The translations under genes and the position numbers were made by a program. A DNA stretch of 64,000 nt. Source: Pollenia angustigena. Its lineage: Eukaryota > Arthropoda > Insecta > Diptera > Polleniidae. The notes below the pieces were generated by a model. The model was given only the letters and a program-made list of their open reading frames with translations, had not been told where the DNA came from and ran no database searches. Shown in pieces: positions 11,220 through 21,304 of this stretch (position 1 is the first letter of the stretch; each line of letters opens with the position of its first letter). Location of the stretch: assembly GCA_930367215.1 (NCBI GenBank), contig OV884056.1, forward strand, positions 90,035,285 through 90,099,284, written 5' to 3'.

Positions 11220-11945
11220 AATAAGAAATAATTCCAAATAATTCATTAGATCGGCTCAGAATCACTTTCTGAATCGATCTAACGATGTCCGTCCAGCCGG
11301 CTGGCGGTCCATGCAACCTTGTGCATACAGATCGCAAATTCGGAGACAATTTGATGAAATTTGTCCCAGAGGCTCTGACTGGTACAAGGACCAAGCCTAT
11401 TAAAAATGGAACGAATCGGTCCATAATTTTACAAAAGCCATCTTATTACATCGGCAAGATTAAATTTGGTCGAAACCAAACTAATTTTATTGCAATCAAA
11501 ATCAGCTTATCAAATTGTATTGGAATCTTTCTATTTTTGAACATAGCTCCCATACAAATCATTCTCCCGATAAAGCTTTTAATGCCAGCTTCCTTAAAAA
11601 TATTAGTATTTACATACAAATTGGCGACAATGACTTTTACGATAGCTACTAAGTCATGACAAAATGTTGTCCAGATAGGTCCAAAATAAACTATAGGTTC
11701 CATATAAACCCTCATCCAAAAAACTCATATACGGAGCTTAAGACATCTAAACAATATTCGGGAGAAAGAACTTTTAAACGAATCTTAACCTCATAACATA
11801 ATTTTGTTCTGGCGGATCCATGATTGCCCATGGGTCCCAAATAGATTACACTCTAGGAAATTTGTTTTTAAATACTATACTATAGGGTATCACATGGTCG
11901 GGCTTGACCGATTATACTTTCTTACTTGTTATTTTTGCAAGAGCA
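11220..11945. repeat. DINE-like element with ACTTGTT end
   Basis: Contains CAGAATCACTTTCTGAATCG, CGATGTCCGTCCAGCCGGCT and the end TACTTTCTTACTTGTT (11921-11936). It matches 35040-35235 in order and content. The ACTTGTT end with a preceding GGTCGGGCTTGACCGA hairpin-like block fits DINE-1/Helentron elements. The 124-aa frame inside is not a gene. Confidence 0.65.
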
Positions 11946-12570
11946 TTTTAAGCGTTTTTAACTCATTTTTCATTAAATTATGTTTTTGTATTTTTCACAT
12001 TAAAAATCCGATTCTACCAAAATTCGGCACACATATATATCTAACAAATATCAATTTCCATACCAAATTTTATTACGATTGGATAATTTTTGAAAGTGTT
12101 ATAGCATTTTTAAGAAAAAGGATATATGGCAGGACCTTGAGTCCTTGTTCAGATTTAAATGAAAATTTGCACACACGTTGCTAGTGGTGTGTGTATTAGC
12201 CTGACCATTTTTTGTAGTTTTGTGGGCATTATTAAAGCTAAAATTACATTTTTCTATTTCAGGACACATGGGAGGTAGGCGCGTCCTTGAACCGATTTCT
12301 CCAAAAACTCATATTTTTCTTAGCCAAGCTATTTTATGCTAGTGTACTAAATTTCAAAAATTTCTGACAACTCCTTCTTTTTATGTCCCTTCGTTATATG
12401 GGGACAAAGCACTGTGTGTCGTCTCACTACAAACAGTTTTTAACAATGACATGGTCCATGCTTGCATTACATCGAACCAGTCCATGGAGTAGTCCATTTT
12501 ATCCAAATGGATCAGGTGCTCCAATTTTATTTTATTTGCAGGGGTAAAGTAGTTCACTAGAACACACACA
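11946..12570 (-). repeat. Interspersed repeat, inverted relative to 61312-61671
   Basis: On the minus strand it carries CACAGTGCTTTGTCCCCATA, AGAAGGAGTTGTCAGAAATT and the ATTATCCAATCGTAATAAAA segment. The same blocks are at 61312-61671, where a BEL LTR interrupts them; the uninterrupted counterpart of that site is here, near 12058-12061. The 12400-12560 part is a diverged copy of the repeat at 9916-10205. Confidence 0.65.
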
Positions 12571-12871
12571 TTACCAGCATATAGTGTACAACATTAACTG
12601 CACACTTTTTAAAGTCCTTTCTAATGGGATTTGCAATAGTTTCCCGAATATCTCTGAAAATTTGGGCTTAATATTCTTCGCTAATGGCTTCTTGGAAGTT
12701 TAACATATAGACGGATCATATTGTCCAATCGGACCAAAACTAAAAATTTGGCAATCTAAAAACATATTGGTATATCACATCATCCGCACTAACTCTATAT
12801 AGATTACGGCTTTTTCTAACAACATTAATAGTAAATTTCGTTTTATCCATTTACTTAATTCGAAAACTTAC
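12571..12871. other. Intron end, nothing recognised
   Basis: About 300 bp of AT-rich intron before the acceptor-side exon region. I see no element ends. Confidence 0.4.
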
Positions 12872-13083
12872 TTGAATAAAACGCATAGTATTGTTCTTCA
12901 AATTGACACCAACTGAAACACTCAGAATACTATTGATGCTGAGACCTAAACGTCTAGATTTCTTAACAGCGTCTTGCCAATTCCACGATTCATCGCTATC
13001 CCAACCGTCAGCATTTACAGGCCACCCACCAACTTCTTCGGCAATTTCTTGAAGATCTTTGCAGCTCAAAGTGTTAATAAAAT
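12872..13083 (-). CDS. Nep2: Neprilysin-2-like M13 metallopeptidase, fourth coding exon
   Basis: Starts after CTGCAG in phase 1 and ends before GTAAGT in phase 0; 212 nt. The peptide includes the M13 landmarks EVGGWPV and SWNWQDAVKKSRRLG, then VSVGVNLKNNTMRFIQ with an NNT sequon. GGWP followed by W-x-W is a conserved block of the M13 N-terminal domain. A 62-bp intron separates it from exon 3. Confidence 0.95.
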
Positions 13084-13145
13084 CTGCAGAGTCCAAAAAC
13101 AATTAAAATTGTTCTACCAAAATAGATCTTCTTAAAAAAACCAAC

Positions 13146-13439
13146 CTTCATTCATGCACGCATTAAAGAAAGCAGCAGGTAATCTATAATGTCTAAGATC
13201 CGTTTCGTTTTGTTTTTTTTTTATAATAGCTTTTAGCTGTTCACGCAATGTATCCTCTACTGCCGAAAACGAATTTACATATCCTTTATCTTCGGGTATT
13301 GTCGTTGTATCAAGATAATTACCACAAGCGAATTTATAGAAATTATTGCATGGATTTAATGTGCGCTTAATTTTATTTAATAGTGCAGAGGCACTATGTA
13401 CACATTCGTCGGTAAGACAAAGCTTTGCTGGGTCGACGG
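13146..13439 (-). CDS. Nep2: Neprilysin-2-like M13 metallopeptidase, third coding exon
   Basis: 294 nt, phase 1 at both ends. The acceptor ends CCACAG and the donor is GTTGGT. It encodes the start of the extracellular domain. CLTDECVHSA gives two conserved cysteines. NPCNNFYKFACGNYL is the M13 hallmark PC-x-(N/D)-FY-x-(F/Y)-ACG-x-(W/Y). The exon ends at LPAAFFNACMNE, and a QNET sequon is present. The cysteines would form the disulphides that bracket the ectodomain in this family. The exon lies 74 bp downstream of the membrane-anchor exon. Confidence 0.96.
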
Positions 13440-13513
13440 CTGTGGTGGTTATTAGTTCAGATATTAGGAAAATTTACAGGAATTTGTTTTAAATAAGGTT
13501 TTAAATAACTTAC

Positions 13514-13617
13514 CTTCAGCCAAACCGCTTACCAACCAAGCAACCGCTATACAAGCAAATATTGACTCTAGAGTACGACATCCTTGTAAAGCTGTGCGTC
13601 TACGCCACCAAATTGGG
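13514..13617 (-). CDS. Nep2: Neprilysin-2-like M13 metallopeptidase, second coding exon with membrane anchor
   Basis: 104 nt between an acceptor TTTTTTAAG and a donor GTAAGT. It begins in phase 2, completing the AAC codon begun by the 17-nt first exon, and ends in phase 1. It encodes PIWWRRRTALQGCRTL followed by the short hydrophobic run SIFACIAVAWLVSGLA. A basic WWRRR motif before one hydrophobic segment is the type II signal-anchor layout of Nep proteins. It also resembles the N-terminus I recall for Drosophila Nep2 (NPNWWRRR). The hydrophobic stretch is short (about 16 residues), so cleavage and secretion are also possible. Confidence 0.93.
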
Positions 13618-13800
13618 CTTAAAAAATTAAAAAAATTAATTTATTTAATTAGTATTGTGGTTATTTTATTGAACTGTTTATGGGTTTTTAATACAAACTG
13701 TCATATTTTTAATCAGGCTGAAGCTCATTAAATTTAATTTTCATTAAATTATTTGTATAAAGAAAATTATTTAACAACATGATGCGAATTAAAAGTTTTT

Positions 13801-13930
13801 TGATAATTTTTCATTCATGACTGACCGGGGAATTGAACCCACGTTCACGGGTAGGTTGATTTGACAAGTTTCGATAGTGACCACACCATTTCTACAGAAA
13901 TCTTTGCCGTTTAACACATCGCCATTGCCG
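13801..13930 (-). repeat. tRNA-derived SINE-like sequence
   Basis: On the minus strand, GTGGGTTCAATTCCCCGGTC resembles a pol III B box (GGTTCRANTCC). A weak A-box-like TGGTGTGGTCACTA lies about 40 bases upstream. It does not fold into a complete tRNA cloverleaf. I read it as a tRNA-derived SINE head or relic rather than a working tRNA gene. Confidence 0.4.
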
Positions 13931-13942
13931 ATGGCTGGCAGT

Positions 13943-14781
13943 CAGGGCTGCCAGATTTGACGATTAATCGTCATTTTGACGATTTTTTGTTTCGAAATTA
14001 GCAAAGTGCTGATTTGCTTATTGTTTTCTAAAAGTGACGAATTTTCAATCTCCAAAGACTAAATCAAATATTAAATTTTGTAAAACGTTTGATTTTTAAT
14101 CTTGGAACGTTTAACAGCCGTACCTTAACAAGAGCGGAAGGCGGAATGTTTTTTTTTTTTCGCTTAGCTTTAACGCAACAGCTTCAACGTTGTGTCACGA
14201 CCAGAATTGATAGCTTTCATTTTTAATAAATCCCACAATCTTTAAATAAAAAAAGAGTTAAAAACGTTAGATTGACCAACAAATAGCTAAATTTCCATTA
14301 TTAATTAACAATAGCGGCAAACTTCACTATTAAACGAGCTGTGAAAATCGGTTTTTTCTATTGTAAAGCGTTGAGGCCGCTCTATTCAAAAACCAGAAAA
14401 CGCGTGCCGCTTTTGTTTAGATACGGCTGTATTATGCAAGTCTTAAGAAAATCTTAAAATGATTATTTTTAGAGTACAAAAACTACAATGCTACACTTAG
14501 TTTATCTTTCGTCAAACCAATATCGAATGAAAATTTTACGACTCTCCGTATAAAGAATTTTTTTTTTACAATTATACGGCGAACATTTCACAAGTTGTAA
14601 GATAATATTTATGTACATGAGTCTCATACGATTCTTGACATGATAGATAATCTTAACACACGTAAAAAAAAATAAAGTTGTTCGATTTTTTTTTTTGACA
14701 ATTTTACGAAACGGTAAAGATTATTTTTTATTTTTTCTGAGGAAATTGACGATTTCCTCACAAATTAATCTGGCAGCCCTG
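13943..14781. mobile_element. hAT-like MITE, TIR CAGGGCTGCCAGATT
   Basis: Both ends have CAGGGCTGCCAGATT. An exact 8-bp duplication CTGGCAGT lies at 13935-13942 and 14782-14789. Near the ends the word GACGATT repeats in both orientations (GACGATTAATCGTC at the left, GACGATTTCCTC at the right). No transposase. Confidence 0.88.
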
Positions 14782-14789
14782 CTGGCAGT

Positions 14790-15496
14790 CAATAGTAAAA
14801 TATCAATCTTTAAACCGAATTGCATTTAACCTTTGGTAGATAAAAATTTTCTTTGAATGATTATCTATTTTAATTGATTTACACGTTTTTTCTTACTTCT
14901 GTTTTTTCATACTTTTTGTCAAGAATTCTTTTAAGACGAGCGTATCAAAAAATAAATAAAAACTAATAAATTAAAAAAAGATTTAGATGTTTTGGTGAGT
15001 CTTCAGATAATCATCAGAAATTTTTTTAGGAGTTGTATATTAAATACAATTGCTAACAAACAGCCTATGCTAGCTGGGAAATAACAGATAATTTTATACA
15101 TGTATGTATGTTTATTAATATAAAAGAATCATTAAAAACAAAGAACATAAAAATTTATGAAAAAAAAAACAAAATAATTGCGATTTATACTGTTATAAAC
15201 AGCTTAAATTGGATATTTATGTGAAAAAGTGGTCACCATATATTTTTATGTGTGCAGCTATCTTTGATGTTTTGTATGAAAATATTTTAAAGCTGCGCAA
15301 AAATATGAAAAATGTGCAGGTATACAAAATGCACGTAAAAATGTTGAAGAATAATTCCAGAAAATATGTATGTTGGGCAGTTAAGTCAAAGTGCATCTAT
15401 TTTAACAATTAGAAACTGGGAATTATTTCCTTGTGAAGGTAACTTTATATTATATTAAACATTTTTTCATTTTTCGAATTTATTCTATGAAAAAAT
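14790..15496. other. Intron stretch, partial inverted match to 16650-16720
   Basis: AT-rich DNA with no gene. The last 100 bp (TTAGAAACTGGGAATTATTT) are present inverted at 16655-16720. The PIF element between them is thus flanked by a short inverted duplication of its surroundings. Confidence 0.4.
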
Positions 15497-16648
15497 CACC
15501 CTTATTCTATTTGGCGTCGGCAATAACAATGGCAATTTTAAGGCAACATCAATTCTTATCAAAGACAACATCAATTCTATGTTAAATTGGTATTTTGTAA
15601 GAGTATTATGACGCCGTTGACTATTTATCGATAATGTTAATAAAATACAGCACACATCTCTAATGTTAAATCAGCTGATTCATTTTGTTTACTGTTTTTT
15701 TTTTTATAAGAAAAAATTCTGTGCTGTATGTGCAAATTTTAAGTTAAATAAAAATTTGTTTGTAAAAAAATAATGTTTAAATGCAAATTTTTTTATTATA
15801 TTAAATTTTCCCAAGTGCCTAATGGATTTTTTTTAACCTTTTTAAGATTTGACAGTTATTTTCGGCTGAATAAACTTTCTTTTAAACATGTGTTGGAAAT
15901 AATAGAGCCTCATTTAAAAAAGGGAACGTTTGTTCCAAACACAATATATTTGCAGCAACATTGCGTTTTTTGGCCCAGGGATCGTACCAGCTCAGCGTTG
16001 GAAATTATTTCCACTTTTGACTGTCCCAGCCACAAGTTTAAAAATTTTGTCTGAGATTCTGGAAGCAATGAAGAGAGAACTTTGTCCACAATGGATAAAT
16101 TAAAGTTGCATTTCTTTGAAAATCAGCATTTCCAGGTGTAATTGGCTGTGTGGACGGAACCCACATCAAAATTTTAGCTCAAAAAAAAAAACAAGGTCAC
16201 CATCTCTTCTTTAATCGCAAGGGATATTTAATTTATTAGAAAAAGAGACCCTGCATAGTCCTCTGGCTAGTAATGGATTTTTTACAAGCTCTTCCACTAT
16301 CTTCTCGAACTGGCACTTAGTTGTTATTTTAATTTTTTCAATTATATCCACAATAAATATATCAAAACACAACACAAATGAAGAAAAATATCAAAACGCC
16401 CAAGAAATAATGATTGCAGCCAACCATAACGTAAAATTTTTAAAACACGACACAAAGCAGCACAAGACAACACTAAAAATGTCAAGGGCAATTTAAGGCA
16501 ACAGCAACGCCAATTTTTCTTAGAAAATACCAAACATATGTTAACAGTCATCGCAATATGGTAATATTGCCAACGGGAATACGAAATTGAAACAAAACAT
16601 AAAAAACGGCGTTGTTTACTGTTGACGACGCCAAATAGAATAAGGGTG
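15497..16648 (+). mobile_element. PIF/Harbinger transposon, decayed
   Basis: Terminal inverted repeats CACCCTTATTCTATTTGGCG and their mirror at 16625-16648 are flanked by AAT on both sides (15494-15496 and 16649-16651), a 3-bp duplication as expected for this superfamily. It encloses the broken transposase below. Confidence 0.85.
15773..16240 (+). pseudogene. PIF/Harbinger transposase remnant
   Basis: PIF/Harbinger transposases are DDE nucleases. At 16129-16167 the sequence encodes FPGVIGCVDGTHI, the signature around the first catalytic aspartate, followed shortly by FFNRKGY. Upstream, 15870-15955 encodes FKHVLEIIEPHLKKGTFVPN, typical of the N-terminal region. The reading frame then shifts near 15975, where LRFLAQG and later SEILEAMKREL lie in other frames. 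At least two frameshifts and a stop soon after RKGY show it is non-functional; the C-terminal part with the remaining acidic residues is missing. Confidence 0.82.
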
Positions 16649-16735
16649 AATGTTTAATATAATATAAAGTAACCTTCACAAGGAAATAATTCCCAGTTTC
16701 TAATTGTTAAAATAGTTGAGTTAAATACATTCAAT

Positions 16736-16985
16736 TTATAAAGTAACACTATCCAGTGAGACACAAAGAATGCTGACGAAGGCCGTAGCGGGCCAGAAAA
16801 TTACATTCTGCTGGTGTCTAATAATTGTAAATTTTTCTGTACATTCAATATACTTCATTGCTTTCCAAAGGAAGGCTAAGGTAAAATGTAAAAAGAAAAT
16901 ACAATATAATAGTCTGATAGTGTATAAAGTCATTTCTGAAAAATTAAAGGAATAGAACTATTACAAAAAAGCTTTATAAAATACA
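16736..16985. repeat. Interspersed repeat, copy 2 of 2
   Basis: Same block order as 9295-9530 (GACACAAAGAATGCTG, GCGGGCCAGAAAA, TCATTTCTGAAAAATT), slightly longer because of a GCTTTCCAAAGG insertion. Not assigned to a class. Confidence 0.6.
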
Positions 16986-17410
16986 GACCTGAAATTTAAC
17001 TCATAGAATAAATTCGAAAAATGAAAAAATGTTTTATATATATGTCCTTTATTTACTTAAATATACGCAGTTAAATTAAAAACAAAAAAGAAAATTCTAC
17101 ACGATACTTAAATAAAAAGTTCACGAAGAACATAGGGCGCACTGTGGCTTAAAATTGAATTTCATCGGCCAAAAGTCAATTTATTGTCATCGCCGATTTC
17201 AATTCGATTTGCCATTCGATAGCAAACATATTATAACTAAGGCATCCAAAAAACTAGATTAAAATATTGATAATTGTGGCTGTGGCATGCTGCTGGAAAG
17301 AAATATTTTATGTTGTTTTAAAAAAAAATTTATTTTTGTAAATTTGATCAGAACTAAATTATGATTTCTCGCAAACCGTTATCAATAATTCGTCGAATCA
17401 ATTATACCTG

Positions 17411-17929
17411 TAGTGCGATTCTGTAATAAATTTTAACAATAGTTGTCATTGTTAAAAAAATTAACAAGCAAATTAACGATTTTGCTATTCTGTAACATTT
17501 TAAACAGCACTTGTTATCGTTAAGTCAGCTGTTTGTTTTAAGTAAACGACAACTTCTTTTGTGTTGCTTATTTATTGTTAAATGTCGAAAAAATAAAAAA
17601 TATTAAGTTAAAAGAAATAATATAACTTAAAAATGGCAATTAAATAATTTGCATTTAATTTAATTGTAAAATGTTTGGCTTATCTTCTTAAAAAAACAAT
17701 AAACTAAAAAAAATTCTGTTTAGTTTTAATAATTTTATTTGTTTTTTTTATTCCTCTTTGTGTTTTTCGTTATTTTGCCATTTTGTTGACAGTGATGCCA
17801 CTTGACGTTAATTTTTATCTATGTTTTTAACAGCAATTCACAGAATCACATAATCGTTAGTGCAAACAACAAAACTGGTTGACAATTATAACAACTGTTT
17901 TTATTGTTAAAAGTTACAGAATCCCACTA
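17411..17929. mobile_element. 519-bp MITE, CTG duplication
   Basis: Ends are TAGTGCGATTCTGTAA and the reverse of TAGTGGGATTCTGTAA. CTG is duplicated at 17408-17410 and 17930-17932. The paralogous copy B, near 45620 on the minus strand, reads ACCTGATGTG uninterrupted and supplies the empty site. Internally it contains repeats of TTAACAATAGTTGT-type words. Confidence 0.85.
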
Positions 17930-18755
17930 CTGATGTGTTTCTAATGTTTCCCCAGGTTCTATATTTTAGTTAAATCCGAATTTTAGAGGAGTAGAACTTG
18001 TTAGGGTCAAAATGGGTTAAAGAGATTTTAGTACAATCAGAAAGCTGAAAGTGCCCTCTTTAACCCCATATATACTTGTGCAACTGTTTGGAACTGTCGG
18101 TTGAACACTTTTTTTATTTTAATGAAATTACTCGCAACATTTTTGTTTGCTCTTTTTATTTAAGTTGCTCATATGACTGAAATATAACACAATGGTTTGC
18201 GAAAGTTATGTTTTGAAAGCTTATTTTGCTTCTTATGAACGGCTGAACATATTTGAATGAAATTTTAAACTGTCATGGCCGGGTAGCTTTTGAGTTGAAT
18301 TGAAAGAACACGGGTCCATGGAGGGTCGGGAGAGTGACTTGCGGACCTCTAAAATTGGTAACCTCGGAAATTCAAACTTTTAAAAAATTCACCAAAAATA
18401 TATTTATGGATTGCAAAAAAAAATTAAGCTTAAGCTGAATTACAAAAAATATGCTTAAATGTTAAGGTTATCTCCTTTGCCTTTGGAGATATTCAGATAA
18501 AACGGATTTTTTGGCTTGATTTTATAACGGGTTTTCTAGTTTTTTAATCGGATGGATTATGTTTTATGTCAAACTCTTATCAATAGTGGGTTCAACATTT
18601 TTTATATTGGTAGTAAAGCAGTCTTCAAACAATGTTATGTTGTATTACTGTACCGATTATACCTGCTGTGTTATAAAATATTTTTTCAGGTTCTATATTT
18701 TAGTCAAATTGAAGTTCAGATGAAGAGAATTTATGAGGGTCAAAAGAGGTTAGAG

Positions 18756-18870
18756 TAGGGTTGCCATCCGTCCTCTTTTCCCCAGACACCGTCCTCTTTT
18801 TTTGGGTATCCGGGGCAGTCCTACTTCTTTTTCATCAAGTGTCCGGGGTTGTCCGGCTTTTTACACCTTT
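18756..18870 (+). mobile_element. Left end of a hAT-like element (TAGGGTTGCCATCCGTCC)
   Basis: TAGGGTTGCCATCCGTCCTC interrupts copy A after GGTTAGAG, where copy B continues uninterrupted. The end matches the TIR of the element at 6257. The words GTCCTCTTTT and GTCCGG repeat just inside it. I could not find a matching right end before the coding fragment at 19554, so it is probably truncated. Confidence 0.5.
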
Positions 18871-19553
18871 ATTGAAAATTTGTTCCTGCATTTAAACTTT
18901 AAATCACAGGTCACAAAATTCATTAAAAAAAGATTTAGGTGCTCTGGTTTTTTTTTTTTAAGATAGGTATGATTTAATTTTTGGGGACGTAACGTGACAA
19001 AAAGAGTTCTTTTCTTTGAAAATGGAGCTCCCAAAAAAATGCAACAAATAAGCTAAAGCAACCTTATCAATGTCGTTACTTTTGTTCAAATAAATACTTA
19101 TTGCTCAAATGACTATATTAAAATTTTATTTTAAGATTATTTTTGGAAAGAAATAAAAAATCATATCTTAAAAAAAAGTACATCCTTCAAAGTTTCAGGA
19201 TTTTGAAAGAACAGTTTGAAGTATTATATAAAAAAATCAGCAAAAAAATAGGGGGTTGACTAAGTCCATTTGTAAAATTTAATATTTTGAAAAGACATTT
19301 TTCAATATATTTATTGTAGCCTCAAGTATTCTCTTTAAACTGACAAAAATCCTTTTCGTATGTTAAGTTGTTTTCGAGATATAAAAAAAAATAAACTCAA
19401 CACATTCGGCGAAATTATGACATTTTGAATATGACATAACTTTTGAAAAAAATTAAAAAATTGTTTTTCGTTGATATATGTTCTTTATGGGATGAAAGAA
19501 ACCCTCCCGCCAAATTTCATTCAAATCGATAGGGGTCAAGTCCCAGCACGAAT

Positions 19554-19900
19554 ATATACTACCAATTATTCATGGAGAAATATGTCTGCAACCATTCATA
19601 AAATCCTTTATCATGGAGAGGATGTCATTAGGGATCATTTAGTACCACTAGGAGATCTGTCAGAGAAAGCTCAGGAAAAAAGGAATAAAGATTACAGATT
19701 TTATAGGGAGCACAATACCAGAAAAATGTCACGAGATTTTACAAACGAAGATCTGTTTAATATACTGTCTGCAACGACAGATCCGCTCATCTCTAGCACT
19801 CGAAGTCAATGGAATAAAGAACATCGGGACTTAGATGAAGAAGCAAAAGGGCTGCTACAGGACAGAGGTAATACAAAACCAAGTATGGAATATTTGGAGG
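19554..19900 (+). pseudogene. C-terminal domain of the unclassified transposon protein, copy A
   Basis: The open frame gives YTTNYSWRNMSATIHKILYHG, then PLGDLSEKAQEKRNKDYRFY, TRKMSRDFTNEDLFNILSAT and DPLISSTRSQ. The four blocks MPAT-x-HKIL-HG, LSEEAQE-RNKD, RK-SR-x-NED and DPLISS are, as I recall, the C-terminal signature of uncharacterised transposon-borne proteins in insects, aphids and Hydra. The open frame (19471-20046) continues upstream and downstream as unrelated AT-rich coding, so only this part is meaningful. It lies inside the element bounded by CACAGTGG ends and in the same orientation. Function is unknown; a role in the transposase is inferred from location only. Confidence 0.6.
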
Positions 19901-20107
19901 CAATTTTCAAAACCGAATGGATAGTAGATATAGTTAACTTTTATTGTTATTTAAGCAAAAAATATGTTTTTTGTCGTTATTGTTATTTAAATAAAAAAGA
20001 AAATAAACATTTAAAAATTTACACTTATTTATTTTTTTTAATTTAAAAAGTATTCTAGTGAAACTGGTACCAGTTGAACCTGTTGTAGAGTTGATAATAT
20101 AGAAAGC

Positions 20108-20549
20108 AAGGCGAATTCATAAAGGTGATATTTTCGAGTCATCTGTTTATTGTTTATTTCCTTGTGTGTATACTGAATGTCAAGCGTTATTTACATTTTG
20201 TGAAAAAATTTGTTAAAATTTAAAATCTAAATCAAGAAAAAAAAAATTATTTAAATGTTATAAAACAAAAAAAAGTGAACAAAAATATAAACAAGAGGAT
20301 TTTAAAAGGCATAAGGAAAACGTGGAGCCACAATAAATTTCCAATACAAGAAAAAAAAATTTACCTTCTAAAGCAATTTTGTATAGGTATTTCATAAACA
20401 AACAAATTCCCTTTTTATATTTTCAACCAATAATTTTGACATTCACTCTAACTTTTTACAAAAACAAAATACATAGTATTTTTTAAAAGAAAGATATAGC
20501 TAGCATAATGCTATCTTATGATGCGGTCACCTTTATGAATTCGCCGTGA
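20108..20549. mobile_element. 442-bp MITE, TIR GGCGAATTCATAAAGGTGA
   Basis: A 19-bp perfect inverted repeat GGCGAATTCATAAAGGTGA lies at each end. TAGAAAGC occurs on both sides (20100-20107 and 20550-20557) as an 8-bp duplication; the left end has lost two bases relative to the right. No ORF. Confidence 0.8.
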
Positions 20550-20929
20550 TAGAAAGCTATTCACAAAATGATCATAGGTATTATTACATGCCTATGCCTT
20601 TTTTTTAAAGGAATAGTGGTATATACGAGGCGAATGTATATGCATATAAAGGTAATACGAATACTCATTTGTTCTTAGGCTGATAAAAAAATATTTTCTG
20701 CAGAAATATATAAAAATGCTTATATTTTTCAAAAGAAAACATTATGAGTATGCTTGTAGAAGCAATTTTTAGTCAGTTTGACATTTATACTCCCATTTGC
20801 CCTATTCCAAATCAAATTTTTCAAACAAAAAAAAAAAAAAAATTAATTTGAGTAAAAAGTTCTAATAATTCAACACACCGATAAAGCCATTTTCCGGGAT
20901 TGGGAATTTGGGTTTTTCTTAATCAAAAA

Positions 20930-21225
20930 TGTGGTTGTTTTTCAGGCCACTGTTTTAAGAACTTTTTAATCTACATAACTGCCAAAATTCATTATGATAC
21001 CTTTATTTATGTTAGATTTATAGAATGTCAAACATTAAAATTATTATTTATATAGTGTAAATTAATAAAAGAAAACGACTTTCAATATGAGTAAAAAATA
21101 ACAATTTTAAGGTTTGACATTCTATAAATCTGACATGAACAAAGATATATTAATGAAATTTGGCAGTTATGTAGATTAAAAAGTTCTTAAAACAGTGGGC
21201 TGAAAAACATCCCACTTTTTGAATA
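20930..21225. repeat. Long hairpin near the right end of copy A
   Basis: GGCCACTGTTTTAAGAACTT with AATCTACATAACTGCCAAAA and AGAATGTCAAAC at 20935-21035 is mirrored at 21115-21210 (GTTTGACATTCTATAAATCT ... AAGTTCTTAAAACAGTGGGC). Arms are about 100-125 bp with a short AT-rich loop. It could be a subterminal inverted repeat of the transposon or a separate MITE. Confidence 0.7.
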
Positions 21226-21304
21226 AAAAATACCATAATTCTCAATCTCAATTATTAGAATTTTCATATTTTTGGCCGATGAAAAACGATTTTCAGCCAC
21301 TGTG

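Larger units (their letters stand above)
17140..21304 (+). mobile_element. Unclassified DNA transposon with CACTGTGG/CACAGTGG ends, copy A
   Basis: The left end CACTGTGGCTTAAAATTGAA and the reversed right end CACAGTGGCTGAAAATCGTT share about 35 bp up to CATCGGCCAAAA. The 5-bp flanks are GGGCG (17135-17139) and GGGTG (21305-21309), a GC-rich 4-of-5 match. The first 1.6 kb is collinear with the inverted copy B (44800-45936). A protein fragment lies at 19554-19900. Insertions inside include a CTG-flanked element (17411-17929), a TAGGGTTGCCA element end at 18756, and a MITE (20108-20549). CACAGTG ends and 5-bp GC-rich duplications are Transib/RAG-like, but the protein fragment does not look like Transib to me. 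Confidence 0.6.

Noticed and set aside
11285..11659. 124-codon frame with GTRTKPIKNGTNR
   Set aside because: Lies wholly within a DINE-like repeat present elsewhere in the window; no domain recognised.
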